Below the pieces are notes generated by a model. The model made no database searches. It saw nothing but the letters and a program-made list of their open reading frames with translations, and was not told where the DNA came from. The position numbers and the translations under genes were made by a program. From Rhizobium sp. 16-449-1b (lineage in GTDB: Bacteria; Pseudomonadota; Alphaproteobacteria; Rhizobiales; Rhizobiaceae), in assembly GCF_017741935.1 (NCBI RefSeq), contig NZ_JAGHMH010000016.1, positions 124,001 to 188,000 on the forward strand: DNA of 64,000 nucleotides, written 5' to 3'. This document shows positions 26,544-35,458 of this stretch, piece after piece. Every line of letters starts with the position of its first letter. The first letter of the stretch is position 1.

Positions 26544-26607
26544 TCGGGCGCCACTCTTCAATCACGCTGGGTCCTCTGATCCGGCGTGAGCGAGGAATGG
26601 CGCCCGA
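26544..26607. repeat. Large nested inverted repeat after ropA
   Basis: Outer arms TCGGGCGCCA (26544-26553) and TGGCGCCCGA (26598-26607) with inner arms TCACGC (26562-26567) and GCGTGA (26584-26589). It lies a few bases past the porin stop and would fold in the mRNA 3' end, possibly protecting this abundant message. Confidence 0.6.
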
Positions 26608-26649
26608 ATCAGGTGTTTCTGATCAGATTGACCTCCGATCAGTTTACGG

Positions 26650-26683
26650 AAGGTGGTTCGGTTTCCCTGCTGAGCCACCTTTT
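26650..26683 (+). terminator. Intrinsic terminator of ropA
   Basis: AAGGTGGTTCGG pairs, with two G-U pairs, with CTGAGCCACCTT and is followed by TTTTGCT on the plus strand. The U-tract orientation fits the porin gene better than the convergent Rrf2 gene. Confidence 0.65.
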
Positions 26684-26700
26684 GCTATTGGCTGAATGGA

Positions 26701-27189
26701 TTATTCCGCGGCGTCACGCCGATCGGCCGCACGTGTACCGGCAGCATCAAGCTTGTGCCGCTCCACATCGAGGCGACGCAGCTCCGCGACGCTATCCTCG
26801 ACTGTCACCGCTCCCAGCATATCGACAACCGCCTGCTCCGCCCGGTCGCAGAGATACTCGGAGAGATCGCCGATATTCTCGCCCACCAGACCCGCATGCG
26901 GGATTTCGTGGCGCGTCGCCCAGAGCTTTTTGTTTCCCGTCACGGCCGCGTAAATCTCGCTGAGCAGGATCTCCTTGCTCGGCCGCGCGAGCCTGATCCC
27001 GCCCTTGCTGCCCGCTGCCGAAACCAGAATGCCGCTCTCCGTCAAAGGCGGCAGCAGCTTGCGCACGAAGCTCGCATTCGTGTCCAAACCCGCCGCCAGC
27101 GACTGGCTCGTCGAGCGCACGCCGGCTTCGTCGTTGACGGCGACGCTGACGACGATCTGCATCGCCGTGGAAAAACGCGTATCGATCAT
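26701..27189 (-). CDS. Rrf2 family regulator lacking the cysteine cluster
   Basis: 162-residue Rrf2-type winged-helix regulator: MIDTRFSTAMQIVVSVAVND, then SLAAGLDTNASFVRKLLPPL as recognition helix and GSKGGIRLARPSKEILLSEIY as wing. It resembles the YwnA-like branch. Only a CDRAEQ cysteine is seen, so an iron-sulfur cluster is unlikely. The ATG at 27189 is chosen because the family starts there. It is convergent with ropA and sits 162 bp from the CorA-type gene on the same strand. The target is unknown. Confidence 0.8.
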   Translation of the reverse strand: MIDTRFSTAMQIVVSVAVNDEAGVRSTSQSLAAGLDTNASFVRKLLPPLTESGILVSAAGSKGGIRLARPSKEILLSEIYAAVTGNKKLWATRHEIPHAGLVGENIGDLSEYLCDRAEQAVVDMLGAVTVEDSVAELRRLDVERHKLDAAGTRAADRRDAAE

Positions 27190-27351
27190 GCTGATCTTCA
27201 GCCTTGTTGAAGGCAACAGGTGGCGGGGACACGGATATAGGAAGCCACACGCTGCAGCGGTAGAGGAAGTGATATTTCCCTCGAAATTGCATTGTCAATG
27301 AAGCAGGCTCGGAATCACGCTTGTTTGATATCCGGCTACCACTCGCCCAAG

Positions 27352-28380
27352 CTAAAGCCAGCCGATCCGCCGGAGCGCCCACAGCGTCGCGATCGACGTG
27401 ATGGTGACGAAGCCGACGATGACGATGAACGCCCAGGTGTCGTTGACCCCGGGTATCCCGCCCACATTCATCCCGAACAGCCCGGCCACCACGCTCGGCG
27501 GCAAAAGCAGCGCCGCAAGCGCCGCAAGCCGGTTGGAATTTCGGGCGATGCGCTCGCTGATCACGGTCGAGAGGTCATCGTGCAGAATGCCCGTCCGGTC
27601 GCGGATCGCGTCGAGATATTCGATGAAACGCATCAGCTTGTCGATCACTTCGCGCAATCTCAGCTTGTCGCGCTCGAGCAACCAAGGCGCGTCGTCATGC
27701 TCGATACGGTTCAGCGCATCGCGCTGCGGCGCCAGATAGCGGCGAAGCTGCACCGAACGGCGGCGCAAGAGCTTCAGCCGCTCGCGCACCTCGCTCGCCT
27801 CGCCGTGAAAGATCATCTCGTCGAGCTCGTCGACCTCCTCGTCCATTCCGTCGAGAACAGGTTCGAGATCGCGCACCAGCTTCTCGCCGATCAGCGCCAG
27901 AAGGTCGCCGCTGCTCTGCGGCCCCTTGCCCTTCTCCAGCGCCGCCCTGATATCGCGAAGTGCGGTGATATAGTGCCCGCTGTCGCGCAGCGAAACGACA
28001 CGGTTGCCATCCACCCACAGATGCAGCGGCACGAGATCGAGCCCGGAATGCGGCTCCTCGGCCTCATCGGGGGCGGTGGCGCAAACGCCGCGCAGGATGA
28101 TCAGCAATCCGTCGTCTACGGGCTCGACGCGCGGCCGCGTCTCCTCCTCCAGCAGCGCTTCGGCCACGAAGCTATCAAAACCACCCTTGGCGTTCACCCA
28201 TTCCGCGGCCGCCGGATGATCGCGCTCCAGATGCAGCCAGATCACGCCATCGCCCGGCTTCCAGGCGCAGACACCGTCCATGTCGATCTGCCTGCAGCCG
28301 CCTCGCCCATCAAGGAGCAGCGCGAAGCGTATCCCTGGTTCGACACCGTAGCTTGCCATCGGCGCACTCGCAGTCTTCAT
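27352..28380 (-). CDS. CorA family metal transporter (ZntB-like)
   Basis: 342-residue inner-membrane divalent cation channel/transporter. A long cytoplasmic domain with charged helices (about residues 150-270) is followed by two C-terminal membrane helices. The first ends in the signature GMN (VVAGLFGMNVGGIPGV), and the NVGGIPG form is typical of ZntB zinc transporters; the second is TWAFIVIVGFVTITSIATLWAL. A magnesium or zinc role cannot be separated by sequence alone. Single-gene unit on the minus strand. Confidence 0.88.
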   Translation of the reverse strand: MKTASAPMASYGVEPGIRFALLLDGRGGCRQIDMDGVCAWKPGDGVIWLHLERDHPAAAEWVNAKGGFDSFVAEALLEEETRPRVEPVDDGLLIILRGVCATAPDEAEEPHSGLDLVPLHLWVDGNRVVSLRDSGHYITALRDIRAALEKGKGPQSSGDLLALIGEKLVRDLEPVLDGMDEEVDELDEMIFHGEASEVRERLKLLRRRSVQLRRYLAPQRDALNRIEHDDAPWLLERDKLRLREVIDKLMRFIEYLDAIRDRTGILHDDLSTVISERIARNSNRLAALAALLLPPSVVAGLFGMNVGGIPGVNDTWAFIVIVGFVTITSIATLWALRRIGWL

Positions 28381-28449
28381 TGCCGGTCCTTGCCCGCCGG
28401 GGGTGACGGAAATAGAGCCAACTCTCTGAATATTAGGAGGGATTCTAAC

Positions 28450-28506
28450 ATGTCGCGGAAACCACGCAACACCAGCCTTGCCCGGTGGCGCGGGTCGGGT
28501 CCATAA
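28450..28506 (+). CDS. Candidate 18-residue micro-ORF upstream of the dehydrogenase gene
   Basis: An AGGAGG site at 28435-28440 precedes ATG at 28450 by nine bases, giving an 18-codon basic peptide beginning MSRKPRNTSLARW and ending at TAA 28506. It lies 149 bp before the next gene. It could be a leader peptide or chance; only the strong ribosome site supports it. Confidence 0.25.
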   Translation: MSRKPRNTSLARWRGSGP

Positions 28507-28655
28507 GACCGCGAAAGCGCACCTCGCCCTCGCCCGTCATCCACAAGCCACATGGCTCTGGTCGTGCAGTTTGATAATTATGTCGTAGACAGGCTCTACA
28601 CGTCGCGTTTCTATCCCTAAAATCCGATCTCAATATTCAATCAGGGTCGCACTCA

Positions 28656-31217
28656 ATGGCAGAGTTTCCTAAGCAGGCTAAGGTCGTCATCATCGGTCTC
28701 GGCGGCATCGTCGGCGCATCCATCGCCCATCACCTGATCGAGCGCGGATGGGACGACATCGTCGGCATCGACAAGTCGGGCATACCCACCGACATCGGCT
28801 CGACCGCCCACGCCTCGGACTTCTGTTACACCACGTCGCACGACTATCTCTCGGTCTGGACCACCCAGTATTCGATCGATTTCTACGAGAAGATGGGCCA
28901 CTACTCCCGCATCGGCGGCTTGGAAGTCGCCCGCACCGGCGACGATGCCTGGATGGAAGAGATCAAGCGCAAGCTGAGCTCCGCCAAGGCCTTCGGCACC
29001 CGGGCGCATTACGTCTCGCCCGCTGAAATCAAGGAAATGTTCCCGCTGATCGAGGAAGATCAGGTCCAGGGCGGCATGTTCGATCCCGACGCCGGCCTCG
29101 TCATTCCGCGCTCGCAGACCGTTGCCGGCAAGCTGGTCGATGCCGCCGAGAAATCCGGCAAGCTCAGGATGTTCGGCAACACGCCGGCCCAGTCGCTGAT
29201 CGTCGAGGGCGGCCGGATCAAGGGCGTCGTCACCCATCGCGGCACCATCATGGCCGATCACGTCATCGTCTGCGCCGGCCTCTGGGGCCGTCTGATCGCG
29301 GAGATGGTCGGCGAAGACCTGCCGGTCATGCCGGTCGATCACCCCCTCACCTTCTTCGGCCCCTATAACGAGTTCGAAGGCACCGGCAAGGAAATCGGCT
29401 ACCCGCTGCTGCGCGACCAGGGCAACTCCGCCTATATGCGCGACACCGGCGACCCGAAGACCACCGAAGGCGGCCAGATCGAGTGGGGCTACTACGAGAC
29501 CACCAATCCGCGCATGTGCCACCCGCGCGAACTGCTCGAAAAGCACGAGGCGCGCCTCTCGCCCTCGCAGCGCGATCTCGAAATGGAGCAGATCCTCGAG
29601 CCGCTCGAAAAGGCCATGGAACTGACCCCGATCCTCGGCGAACTCGGCTATAATGAAGGCCACTCCTTCAACGGCCTGCTGCAGGTCTCCGCCGCCGGCG
29701 GCCCCTCCTGCGGCGAGAGCCAGAAGGTGCGCGGCCTCTGGTATTGCGTCGCCATCTGGGTCAAGGACGGCCCGGGCTACGGCAAGCTGATCGCCGACTG
29801 GATGACCGACGGCCGCACCGAGATCGACCACAACTCGATCGACTATTCCCGCTTCTACCCGCACCAGCTGACCGAGGACTTCATCGCCGGCCGCTGCTAT
29901 GAGGCCGCACAGAAAATCTACTTCCCCGCCGTTCACACCCGCGAACCCTACGCGTCGGGCCGCAACGCCAAGCGCTCGCCCTTCTACGAGCGCGAAAAGG
30001 AACTCGGCGGCTACTTCATGGAGCTCGGCGGCTGGGAGCGTGCCCACGGCTACAAGGCCAACGAGCACCTGCTGGAGAAATACGCCGACCGCGTTCCCGT
30101 GCGCGAGAACGAGTGGGACAACCGCCACTTCTGGCGCGTCTCCAATGCCGAGCATCTGGCAATGAGCGAGGATTGCGGCATCGTCAACCTCAGCCACTTC
30201 CACATGGTCGACCTCGAAGGCCCCGATCATGTCGAACTGCTTGAGTGGCTCTGCGCCGCCAAGATCGGCGGCGACGCCAACATCGGCAAGGGCATCTACA
30301 CCCACTTCCTGGACGACGAGGGCATGGTGCGCGCCGACTTCACCGTCATCCGCATGGCCGACCGCTGCCGCCTCATCAACGGCGCCGATGCCGGCCCGCG
30401 CGACTTCCACTACATGAAGCGCGTCGCCGAGGATCGCGGCCTCGACGTGACGATCACGGACGTCTCGGAAAAATTCATCACGATCGGCATCTGGGGCCCG
30501 AATGCCCGTGACACGCTGAAGAAGGTCGTGGCCGATCCGGCAGCGCTCGATCCCGAAAACTTCGCCTTCGCGGCCATCAAGCCGATCGAGATCGCGGGCA
30601 AGACGGTCACCGCCTTCCGCATCTCCTATGTCGGCGAACAGGGCTGGGAACTGCACATGAAGTACGAGGATGGCCTCGCCGTCTGGGATGCGCTCCGCGC
30701 CACCGGCGTCATGCCCTTCGGCGTCGAGACCTATGCCAACTCGCGCCGCATGGAAAAGTCGCTGCGCCTGCAGAACGGCGATCTGCTCACCCAGTACAAC
30801 CTGCTGGAAGCCGATCTCGCCCGTCCCAAGGTCAAGGAAGCCGATTTCCGCGGCAAGGCCAAGCACCTGGAATACAAGGCCCGCGAACACCAGCCGGCGA
30901 TGCTCTGCACCCTCGTCATGACCGAAAACACCGATAGCAAGGGCGTCAAGCGCTACCCCGTCGGCTCTATGCCGGTCATGGACCCGGAAACAGGCAAGTC
31001 GCTGGTCGACAGCCTCGGCCGCATCTCCTACACGACCTCGGTCGCCTACGGCCCGACGATCGGCAAGAACATCGCGCTCGCCTACCTCCCGCAGGAATAC
31101 TGCCAGGTCGGCCGCAAGCTGAACGTCGAATATTTCGCCGAGACCTATCCGGTCGAAGTCGTCAGCGTCGGCTACAAGCCGATCTACGACCCCGAGAACC
31201 TGAAGCCGCGCACCTGA
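28656..31217 (+). CDS. Dimethylglycine/sarcosine dehydrogenase-like flavoprotein (DAO + GcvT)
   Basis: 853-residue enzyme with an N-terminal FAD domain (VVIIGLGGIVGASIAHHL near residues 10-27; DAO family) and a C-terminal aminomethyltransferase-like folate-binding half (from about residue 470; LSHFHMVDLEGPDHVELL, YVGEQGWELHM, ARRMEKS-type segment NSRRMEKSLRLQNG). This fusion is the layout of dimethylglycine and sarcosine dehydrogenases, which demethylate N-methyl amines and pass the one-carbon unit to tetrahydrofolate. The exact amine is not decided by sequence; glycine betaine breakdown is a reasonable context in rhizobia. Single gene with a strong terminator directly after. Confidence 0.88.
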   Translation: MAEFPKQAKVVIIGLGGIVGASIAHHLIERGWDDIVGIDKSGIPTDIGSTAHASDFCYTTSHDYLSVWTTQYSIDFYEKMGHYSRIGGLEVARTGDDAWMEEIKRKLSSAKAFGTRAHYVSPAEIKEMFPLIEEDQVQGGMFDPDAGLVIPRSQTVAGKLVDAAEKSGKLRMFGNTPAQSLIVEGGRIKGVVTHRGTIMADHVIVCAGLWGRLIAEMVGEDLPVMPVDHPLTFFGPYNEFEGTGKEIGYPLLRDQGNSAYMRDTGDPKTTEGGQIEWGYYETTNPRMCHPRELLEKHEARLSPSQRDLEMEQILEPLEKAMELTPILGELGYNEGHSFNGLLQVSAAGGPSCGESQKVRGLWYCVAIWVKDGPGYGKLIADWMTDGRTEIDHNSIDYSRFYPHQLTEDFIAGRCYEAAQKIYFPAVHTREPYASGRNAKRSPFYEREKELGGYFMELGGWERAHGYKANEHLLEKYADRVPVRENEWDNRHFWRVSNAEHLAMSEDCGIVNLSHFHMVDLEGPDHVELLEWLCAAKIGGDANIGKGIYTHFLDDEGMVRADFTVIRMADRCRLINGADAGPRDFHYMKRVAEDRGLDVTITDVSEKFITIGIWGPNARDTLKKVVADPAALDPENFAFAAIKPIEIAGKTVTAFRISYVGEQGWELHMKYEDGLAVWDALRATGVMPFGVETYANSRRMEKSLRLQNGDLLTQYNLLEADLARPKVKEADFRGKAKHLEYKAREHQPAMLCTLVMTENTDSKGVKRYPVGSMPVMDPETGKSLVDSLGRISYTTSVAYGPTIGKNIALAYLPQEYCQVGRKLNVEYFAETYPVEVVSVGYKPIYDPENLKPRT

Positions 31218-31242
31218 TTTCAGGTCGAACCTCGTAAAACAA

Positions 31243-31274
31243 AACAGCCCGCGGGATCTCTCCCGCGGGCTGTT
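31243..31274 (+). terminator. Intrinsic terminator between convergent genes
   Basis: A perfect 14-bp stem (AACAGCCCGCGGGA with TCCCGCGGGCTGTT) around a TCTC loop, with A-rich and T-rich flanks. It can serve the upstream plus-strand dehydrogenase gene and the convergent cytochrome gene. Confidence 0.9.
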
Positions 31275-31331
31275 TCATGTCCAGTCTCACGAACAAAACC
31301 GACAGCACTCTCGCGCTGCCGGCCTCTTGTC

Positions 31332-32651
31332 CTAGTGCTTCTCGCCACGAACGGCGGTCACGTCGGCAGCCGAAACAGTGGCGGCCTTGTTGTGCCAGCC
31401 GTCGCGCAGGAAGGTCGCGAGTGCGGCGACTTCCTCATCCGACAGGCGGTTTTCGTAGCCCTGCATGCGCAGCTTCATCGGGCGATCCGGCGTCGACGGC
31501 AGTTCGGCGCCGTGCAGGATCACGCTGATCAGGCCCTTGGGCGACTTGGCATCAACCAGCGAGTTGCCATCGAGCGCCGGGAAGGTCTCGCCGGCACCCT
31601 TGCCGCTCACCATGTGGCAGGCAGCGCAGTTGTCGATATAGAGACGCGGACCGAGCGGCATGTCGGGCTTGGCGTCCGAAAGCAGCGTTTCGGTTGCCGT
31701 CACCTCTGCCTTTTCCGGCTGTGCGGCGGAAGCCGAACCACCAGCGCTACCGATCTTCTTCAGATAGGTGGCGATGGCGAGGTTGTCGTCGTGGCTCATG
31801 TACTGCAGCGAGTCACGAACGACGAGCATCATTTCGCCGGTTGCCGACGAGTGAGCGTTGCGGGCGGTCGAGAGATAAGCTGCCAGCTGCTCGGTGCTCC
31901 AGGTCTGCGGACCGCTTGCCGGACCGCGAAGATCAGGGGCCGTGAAGCCGTCGATCTCGCCGCCGGAGAGGAAGGCCTTCGACGAATTGTCGATGCCGTC
32001 CTGCGCCATGAACAGGTTGCGCGGGCTGTGGCAGGCGGCACAGTGGCCGGCGCCTTCAACGAGATACTTGCCGCGGTTGAACTGCTCGTCCTCGCCCTGC
32101 TCCGGCTTGAAGCCGGCCGCGTAGCTGGCGGCCAGCCAGTTCCAGGCGCGCAGGCCGAAGCGCATGTTGAACGGGAAGGAAAGCTTGGTTTCCTCCACCT
32201 TGTTCGAGACAGGCTCGACCTCGTGCATGAAGTAGTCGTAGAGCGCCACGACATCTTCTTCCGAGAGCTTGCGGTAGTTCTCGTACGGCATGGCCGGATA
32301 GAGATGCGTACCATTGGGCGTCACGCCGTCGTAGAGGGCAGCGCGGAAATCGGCGAGCGTCCAGTTGCCGATGCCGGTGTCCTTGTCGGGCGTGATGTTG
32401 GTAGTCCAGATCGTGCCCATCGGGCTCTGGATGGCGCGACCGCCGGCGAAAGGCTTGCCGCCTTCGCTGGTGTGGCAGGCCATGCAGTCGCCGGCGCGCA
32501 TGACATATTCACCCTGGCCCTTGGCCGGCTTGAAGTCGGCTGCGAGCTGAGCGGTCGGGCCGGTACGCTGTACCGGCACGAAGATGAAGGCGACAAGGGC
32601 GATGACACCCAGAACGACGAGCGTTCCGATGATGCGGAGAAAGGTTTTCAT
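31332..32651 (-). CDS. Membrane-anchored triheme cytochrome c subunit
   Basis: 439-residue periplasmic cytochrome with one N-terminal membrane helix (about residues 7-26) and three heme sites: CMACH (56-60), CAACH (204-208), CAACH (342-346). This is the layout of the cytochrome subunit of gluconate 2-dehydrogenase, alcohol and aldehyde dehydrogenase complexes, which passes electrons from the flavoprotein to ubiquinone. It lies 11 bp after the GMC flavoprotein gene, with AAGGAG for the ATG at 32651. Last gene of a three-gene minus-strand operon. Confidence 0.92.
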   Translation of the reverse strand: MKTFLRIIGTLVVLGVIALVAFIFVPVQRTGPTAQLAADFKPAKGQGEYVMRAGDCMACHTSEGGKPFAGGRAIQSPMGTIWTTNITPDKDTGIGNWTLADFRAALYDGVTPNGTHLYPAMPYENYRKLSEEDVVALYDYFMHEVEPVSNKVEETKLSFPFNMRFGLRAWNWLAASYAAGFKPEQGEDEQFNRGKYLVEGAGHCAACHSPRNLFMAQDGIDNSSKAFLSGGEIDGFTAPDLRGPASGPQTWSTEQLAAYLSTARNAHSSATGEMMLVVRDSLQYMSHDDNLAIATYLKKIGSAGGSASAAQPEKAEVTATETLLSDAKPDMPLGPRLYIDNCAACHMVSGKGAGETFPALDGNSLVDAKSPKGLISVILHGAELPSTPDRPMKLRMQGYENRLSDEEVAALATFLRDGWHNKAATVSAADVTAVRGEKH

Positions 32652-32662
32652 CTCTGTTCTCC

Positions 32663-34432
32663 TTATGCCAGCGGCCGCGGGTTGGGCAGGTAATCCTTGC
32701 GGATGTGATGCGCCGCCCAGTAGGCCAGACCGCCGACCATGCCGGTCGGGTTGTACTGCGTGTTCTGCGGGAAGACGTTGGCGCCCATGACGAAGACGTT
32801 ATGGCAATCCCAGGACTGCAGATAACGGTTGAGAACCGAGGTCTTCGGATCGTCGCCGGTGACCGTGCCGCCCGTGTTGTGGGTGGTCTGGTAAGGACGG
32901 ACGTCGAACATGGCGCCTTCCTTCTTGAAACCTTCCTGCATCGTCGTCGGGTTCATCGACTTGGCCAGCGGTTCCATCTTCGACTTCATGAACTGCGTCT
33001 GGCGGATTTCGTTGTCGTGCCAGTTATAGGTCATGCGCAGCATCGGACGGCCGTGGCGGTCCTTGTAGGTCGGGTCGAGGTCGAGATAATGGCCGCGATA
33101 GGACATGACGGAGCCGTGGGCGCCGATGTTCATTGCATGGCCGTACCATTCGCCGATACCCTTCTTCCAGCCAGCACCCCAGCTCGGCGTGCCCGCAGGA
33201 AGCGGCATGGTGTGGCCCGGCTGGCCATTGGTCTGGCCGGCACGCCAGTAGGCGCCGCCGACAAAGCCTTCCTTGGCGAAGTCGATATTGTCGATGCCGA
33301 AATCGTCGATGCAGAAGCCGTTGGCGCCCGTGCCGATGAACGGGTTGAACTCTTCGTCCTTGAAGAACAGCGTGTAGCCACCGGTGATCTGGTAGGCATA
33401 GTTACGGCCGACGACACCTTCATTGGTGTTCGGATCGTAGGGCTGGCCGATGCCAGACACGAGCATCAGGTGCACGTTGTTCAGCGCAAAGGCGGTCAGG
33501 ATGACCAGATCGGCCGGCTGGAAGACTTCTTCGCCGGTCTTGTGGTCGAAATAGGTAACGCCGGTCGCGGTCTTGCCGTCTTCAGCCTTCTCGACGCGCA
33601 GCACTTCCGAGTTGACGCGATACTCGAAGTTCTTCTTGCGCTTCAGGGCGTCGATGATCGCCGTCTGCGGGGAAGACTTCGAATAGTTGTAGCAGCCGTA
33701 GCGCTCGCAGAAACCGCAATGGTTACACGGGCCCATCTGCATGTTGTATTCGTTGACATAATCCTTGGAGGCAATGCCGCCAGGGCTCGGGAACGGGTGG
33801 TAGCCCGCGGCCTTCGCCGCATCGCGGAACTTCACGCCATCCCAGGTCGACGGCATGGCCGGCATCGGATAGTCGTTGGAACGCGGCGCCTCGAACGGGT
33901 TGCCGCCCTCGACGATCTTGCCGTTGACGTTGCCGGCGGTGCCGGAAATGCCGGCGACCTTCTCGAAGCGATCGAAATGCGGCTCGAGCTCTTCGTAGGT
34001 CATCGGGTAGTCCTGGATCGTCATGTCCTCGGTCATGACGCCTGCGCCGAACTTCTCGGTCACGTAGGACTTGAGGCGGTATTCCGACTGCATCGGACGC
34101 CAGTTCAAGCCGTTCCAGTGCGTGCCAGCGCCGCCGACGCCTGTGCCGAGCAGGAAGGTGCCGAGGCTGCGGTAAGGCAGCGCGGTCTCATCCAGCGAGC
34201 GGCGGATGGTGACCGTCGTGTTCGCCGGCTTTTCCATCATGCCGTAACGGATGCCGTACTTCAGCTCGTCGATCATATTCGGGTACTGGAAGTCGGGAAC
34301 GGTCGCCTGGTCATGACCGCGCTCCAGCGCCAGGACTTCGAGGCCTTCATTGGCAAGCTCGATGCCCATGATCGCGCCGGTCCAGCCGAAGCCGACGAGA
34401 ACGACGTCTTTTTTCTTTTCTGTGCGTGCCAT
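32663..34432 (-). CDS. GMC-type FAD dehydrogenase large subunit (gluconate 2-dehydrogenase-like)
   Basis: 589-residue flavoprotein. FAD-binding VVLVGFGWTGAIMGIELA at residues 10-27; LGTGVGGAGTHWNG; catalytic His/Asn region at YQTTHNTGGT and FPQNTQYNPTGMVGG. A cysteine-rich insert CNHCGFCERYGC (236, 239, 242, 247) matches the place where three-subunit FAD glucose/gluconate dehydrogenases bind an iron-sulfur cluster. No signal peptide, so export would be by hitch-hiking on the Tat signal of subunit 3. Substrate (gluconate, another sugar acid, or polyol) is not decided. Middle gene, 5 bp after subunit 3. Confidence 0.9.
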   Translation of the reverse strand: MARTEKKKDVVLVGFGWTGAIMGIELANEGLEVLALERGHDQATVPDFQYPNMIDELKYGIRYGMMEKPANTTVTIRRSLDETALPYRSLGTFLLGTGVGGAGTHWNGLNWRPMQSEYRLKSYVTEKFGAGVMTEDMTIQDYPMTYEELEPHFDRFEKVAGISGTAGNVNGKIVEGGNPFEAPRSNDYPMPAMPSTWDGVKFRDAAKAAGYHPFPSPGGIASKDYVNEYNMQMGPCNHCGFCERYGCYNYSKSSPQTAIIDALKRKKNFEYRVNSEVLRVEKAEDGKTATGVTYFDHKTGEEVFQPADLVILTAFALNNVHLMLVSGIGQPYDPNTNEGVVGRNYAYQITGGYTLFFKDEEFNPFIGTGANGFCIDDFGIDNIDFAKEGFVGGAYWRAGQTNGQPGHTMPLPAGTPSWGAGWKKGIGEWYGHAMNIGAHGSVMSYRGHYLDLDPTYKDRHGRPMLRMTYNWHDNEIRQTQFMKSKMEPLAKSMNPTTMQEGFKKEGAMFDVRPYQTTHNTGGTVTGDDPKTSVLNRYLQSWDCHNVFVMGANVFPQNTQYNPTGMVGGLAYWAAHHIRKDYLPNPRPLA

Positions 34433-34437
34433 GATCG

Positions 34438-35139
34438 TTAGCCCCTTTCACCGGAGATCGAGACGGGGCCAAGCGGATACTTGACGTTATGCTTGCCGAC
34501 CCACTCCTTGTAGGAGCCGCGCGCGCCCGGGAAGCCGATATACTTCCAGGCAGCCATGCCGTGGTTGCCGCCATACATCGGGTCGGAGAAGTAGCCTTCC
34601 TTGGTGTTGGCGAGCAGGATCGAGAAGAACTCGCGCAGCTCGGGCTTGATCTTCATCTCGTCCTTCTGGAGCGAGGTGAGCGCCTTGTCCTGCGTTTCCG
34701 GGTCAAGCTCGGCGAAGATCTTGCCGTGGGTCTGCTTGCACCACTCGTTGAACACCGGGATCGCCTGCTGGTAGGTTTCCAGCGGGTTGAGCGGGGTCTG
34801 CCAGCCGCGCAGCGGGCTAGCCGCAGGCTCATAGGGGCCGACCATGTACCAGTCCGACGCCTTGCCGTAGTCGCCGGCGAGCTGCTTGTCGATGAAAACG
34901 GGTACACGCGTCTCGATCGCGCCGGGACCATCGCCTTCCGACGGAATCAGTCTCGCGACCGCAGCCATGACGAAGGCCCACTCCGTGGGCTGAAGACAGT
35001 CCGGCTTGTATTCGGTGAGCGCGGCGGGTTCGGGTTTGGTTTCGGCTTTCGCTGCACCGGCAATGCCGGCAATAGCCGCGGTCGCCGCGGAAGCTTTCAG
35101 GAAGCTTCTGCGGGACGGCAGGCCCGGGAGGTCTCTCAT
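34438..35139 (-). CDS. Gluconate 2-dehydrogenase subunit 3-like Tat-exported chaperone subunit
   Basis: 233-residue small subunit with a clear Tat signal (SRRSFLKASAATAAIAGIAG, residues about 9-28), followed by the subunit-3 domain (LQPTEWAFVMAAVARLIP onward). In related complexes it carries the flavoprotein through the Tat system and stabilises it. The ATG at 35139 is chosen because GAAGGAG lies just upstream; the GTG at 35154 overlaps that site. First gene of the operon, so its promoter is in the 35140-35458 gap. Confidence 0.9.
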   Translation of the reverse strand: MRDLPGLPSRRSFLKASAATAAIAGIAGAAKAETKPEPAALTEYKPDCLQPTEWAFVMAAVARLIPSEGDGPGAIETRVPVFIDKQLAGDYGKASDWYMVGPYEPAASPLRGWQTPLNPLETYQQAIPVFNEWCKQTHGKIFAELDPETQDKALTSLQKDEMKIKPELREFFSILLANTKEGYFSDPMYGGNHGMAAWKYIGFPGARGSYKEWVGKHNVKYPLGPVSISGERG

Positions 35140-35458
35140 GATTGGCTCCTTCACGACCGTGGGAGTCGGTCGCTCAAGTTTTGCTGAAGCGTCAATTCAG
35201 CGCAGGGCAATTTGACGCTAAGCGCCGTACGCCCGCTGGAGCCGGGTGACAAGCACCGGCAAGCGCAAACCGGTTCGATTTCCGCCACAATTGAGAATTA
35301 TTTTGCACATGTTCAAAGCAAGTAGCGATATTTCACACACCAATCGCTCTTTTGTGGAATTTTTCACTCAGGTATAATGAGTTGACCAGCCAGTGCGATT
35401 CAACGCAAAACGCCCGCTCGAAACCGGGCGGGCGTTTCTCATGCGATATGGACGGCGT
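35140..35458. other. Intergenic region with dehydrogenase promoter and msrA terminator
   Basis: 319 bp without a gene. AT-rich from about 35280 to 35390, consistent with the promoter of the minus-strand three-subunit dehydrogenase operon. The msrA terminator is at its right end. Confidence 0.6.
35408..35437 (-). terminator. Intrinsic terminator of the msr operon
   Basis: AAACGCCCGC (35408-35417) pairs with GCGGGCGTTT (35428-35437); on the minus strand the hairpin is followed by GCGTTTTGCG. It ends the msrB-dipZ-msrA transcript. Confidence 0.8.

Noticed and set aside
28653..30890. 745-codon minus-strand frame
   Set aside because: Antisense to the dimethylglycine-dehydrogenase-like gene, with low-complexity Ala/Asp/Val-rich translation and no motifs.
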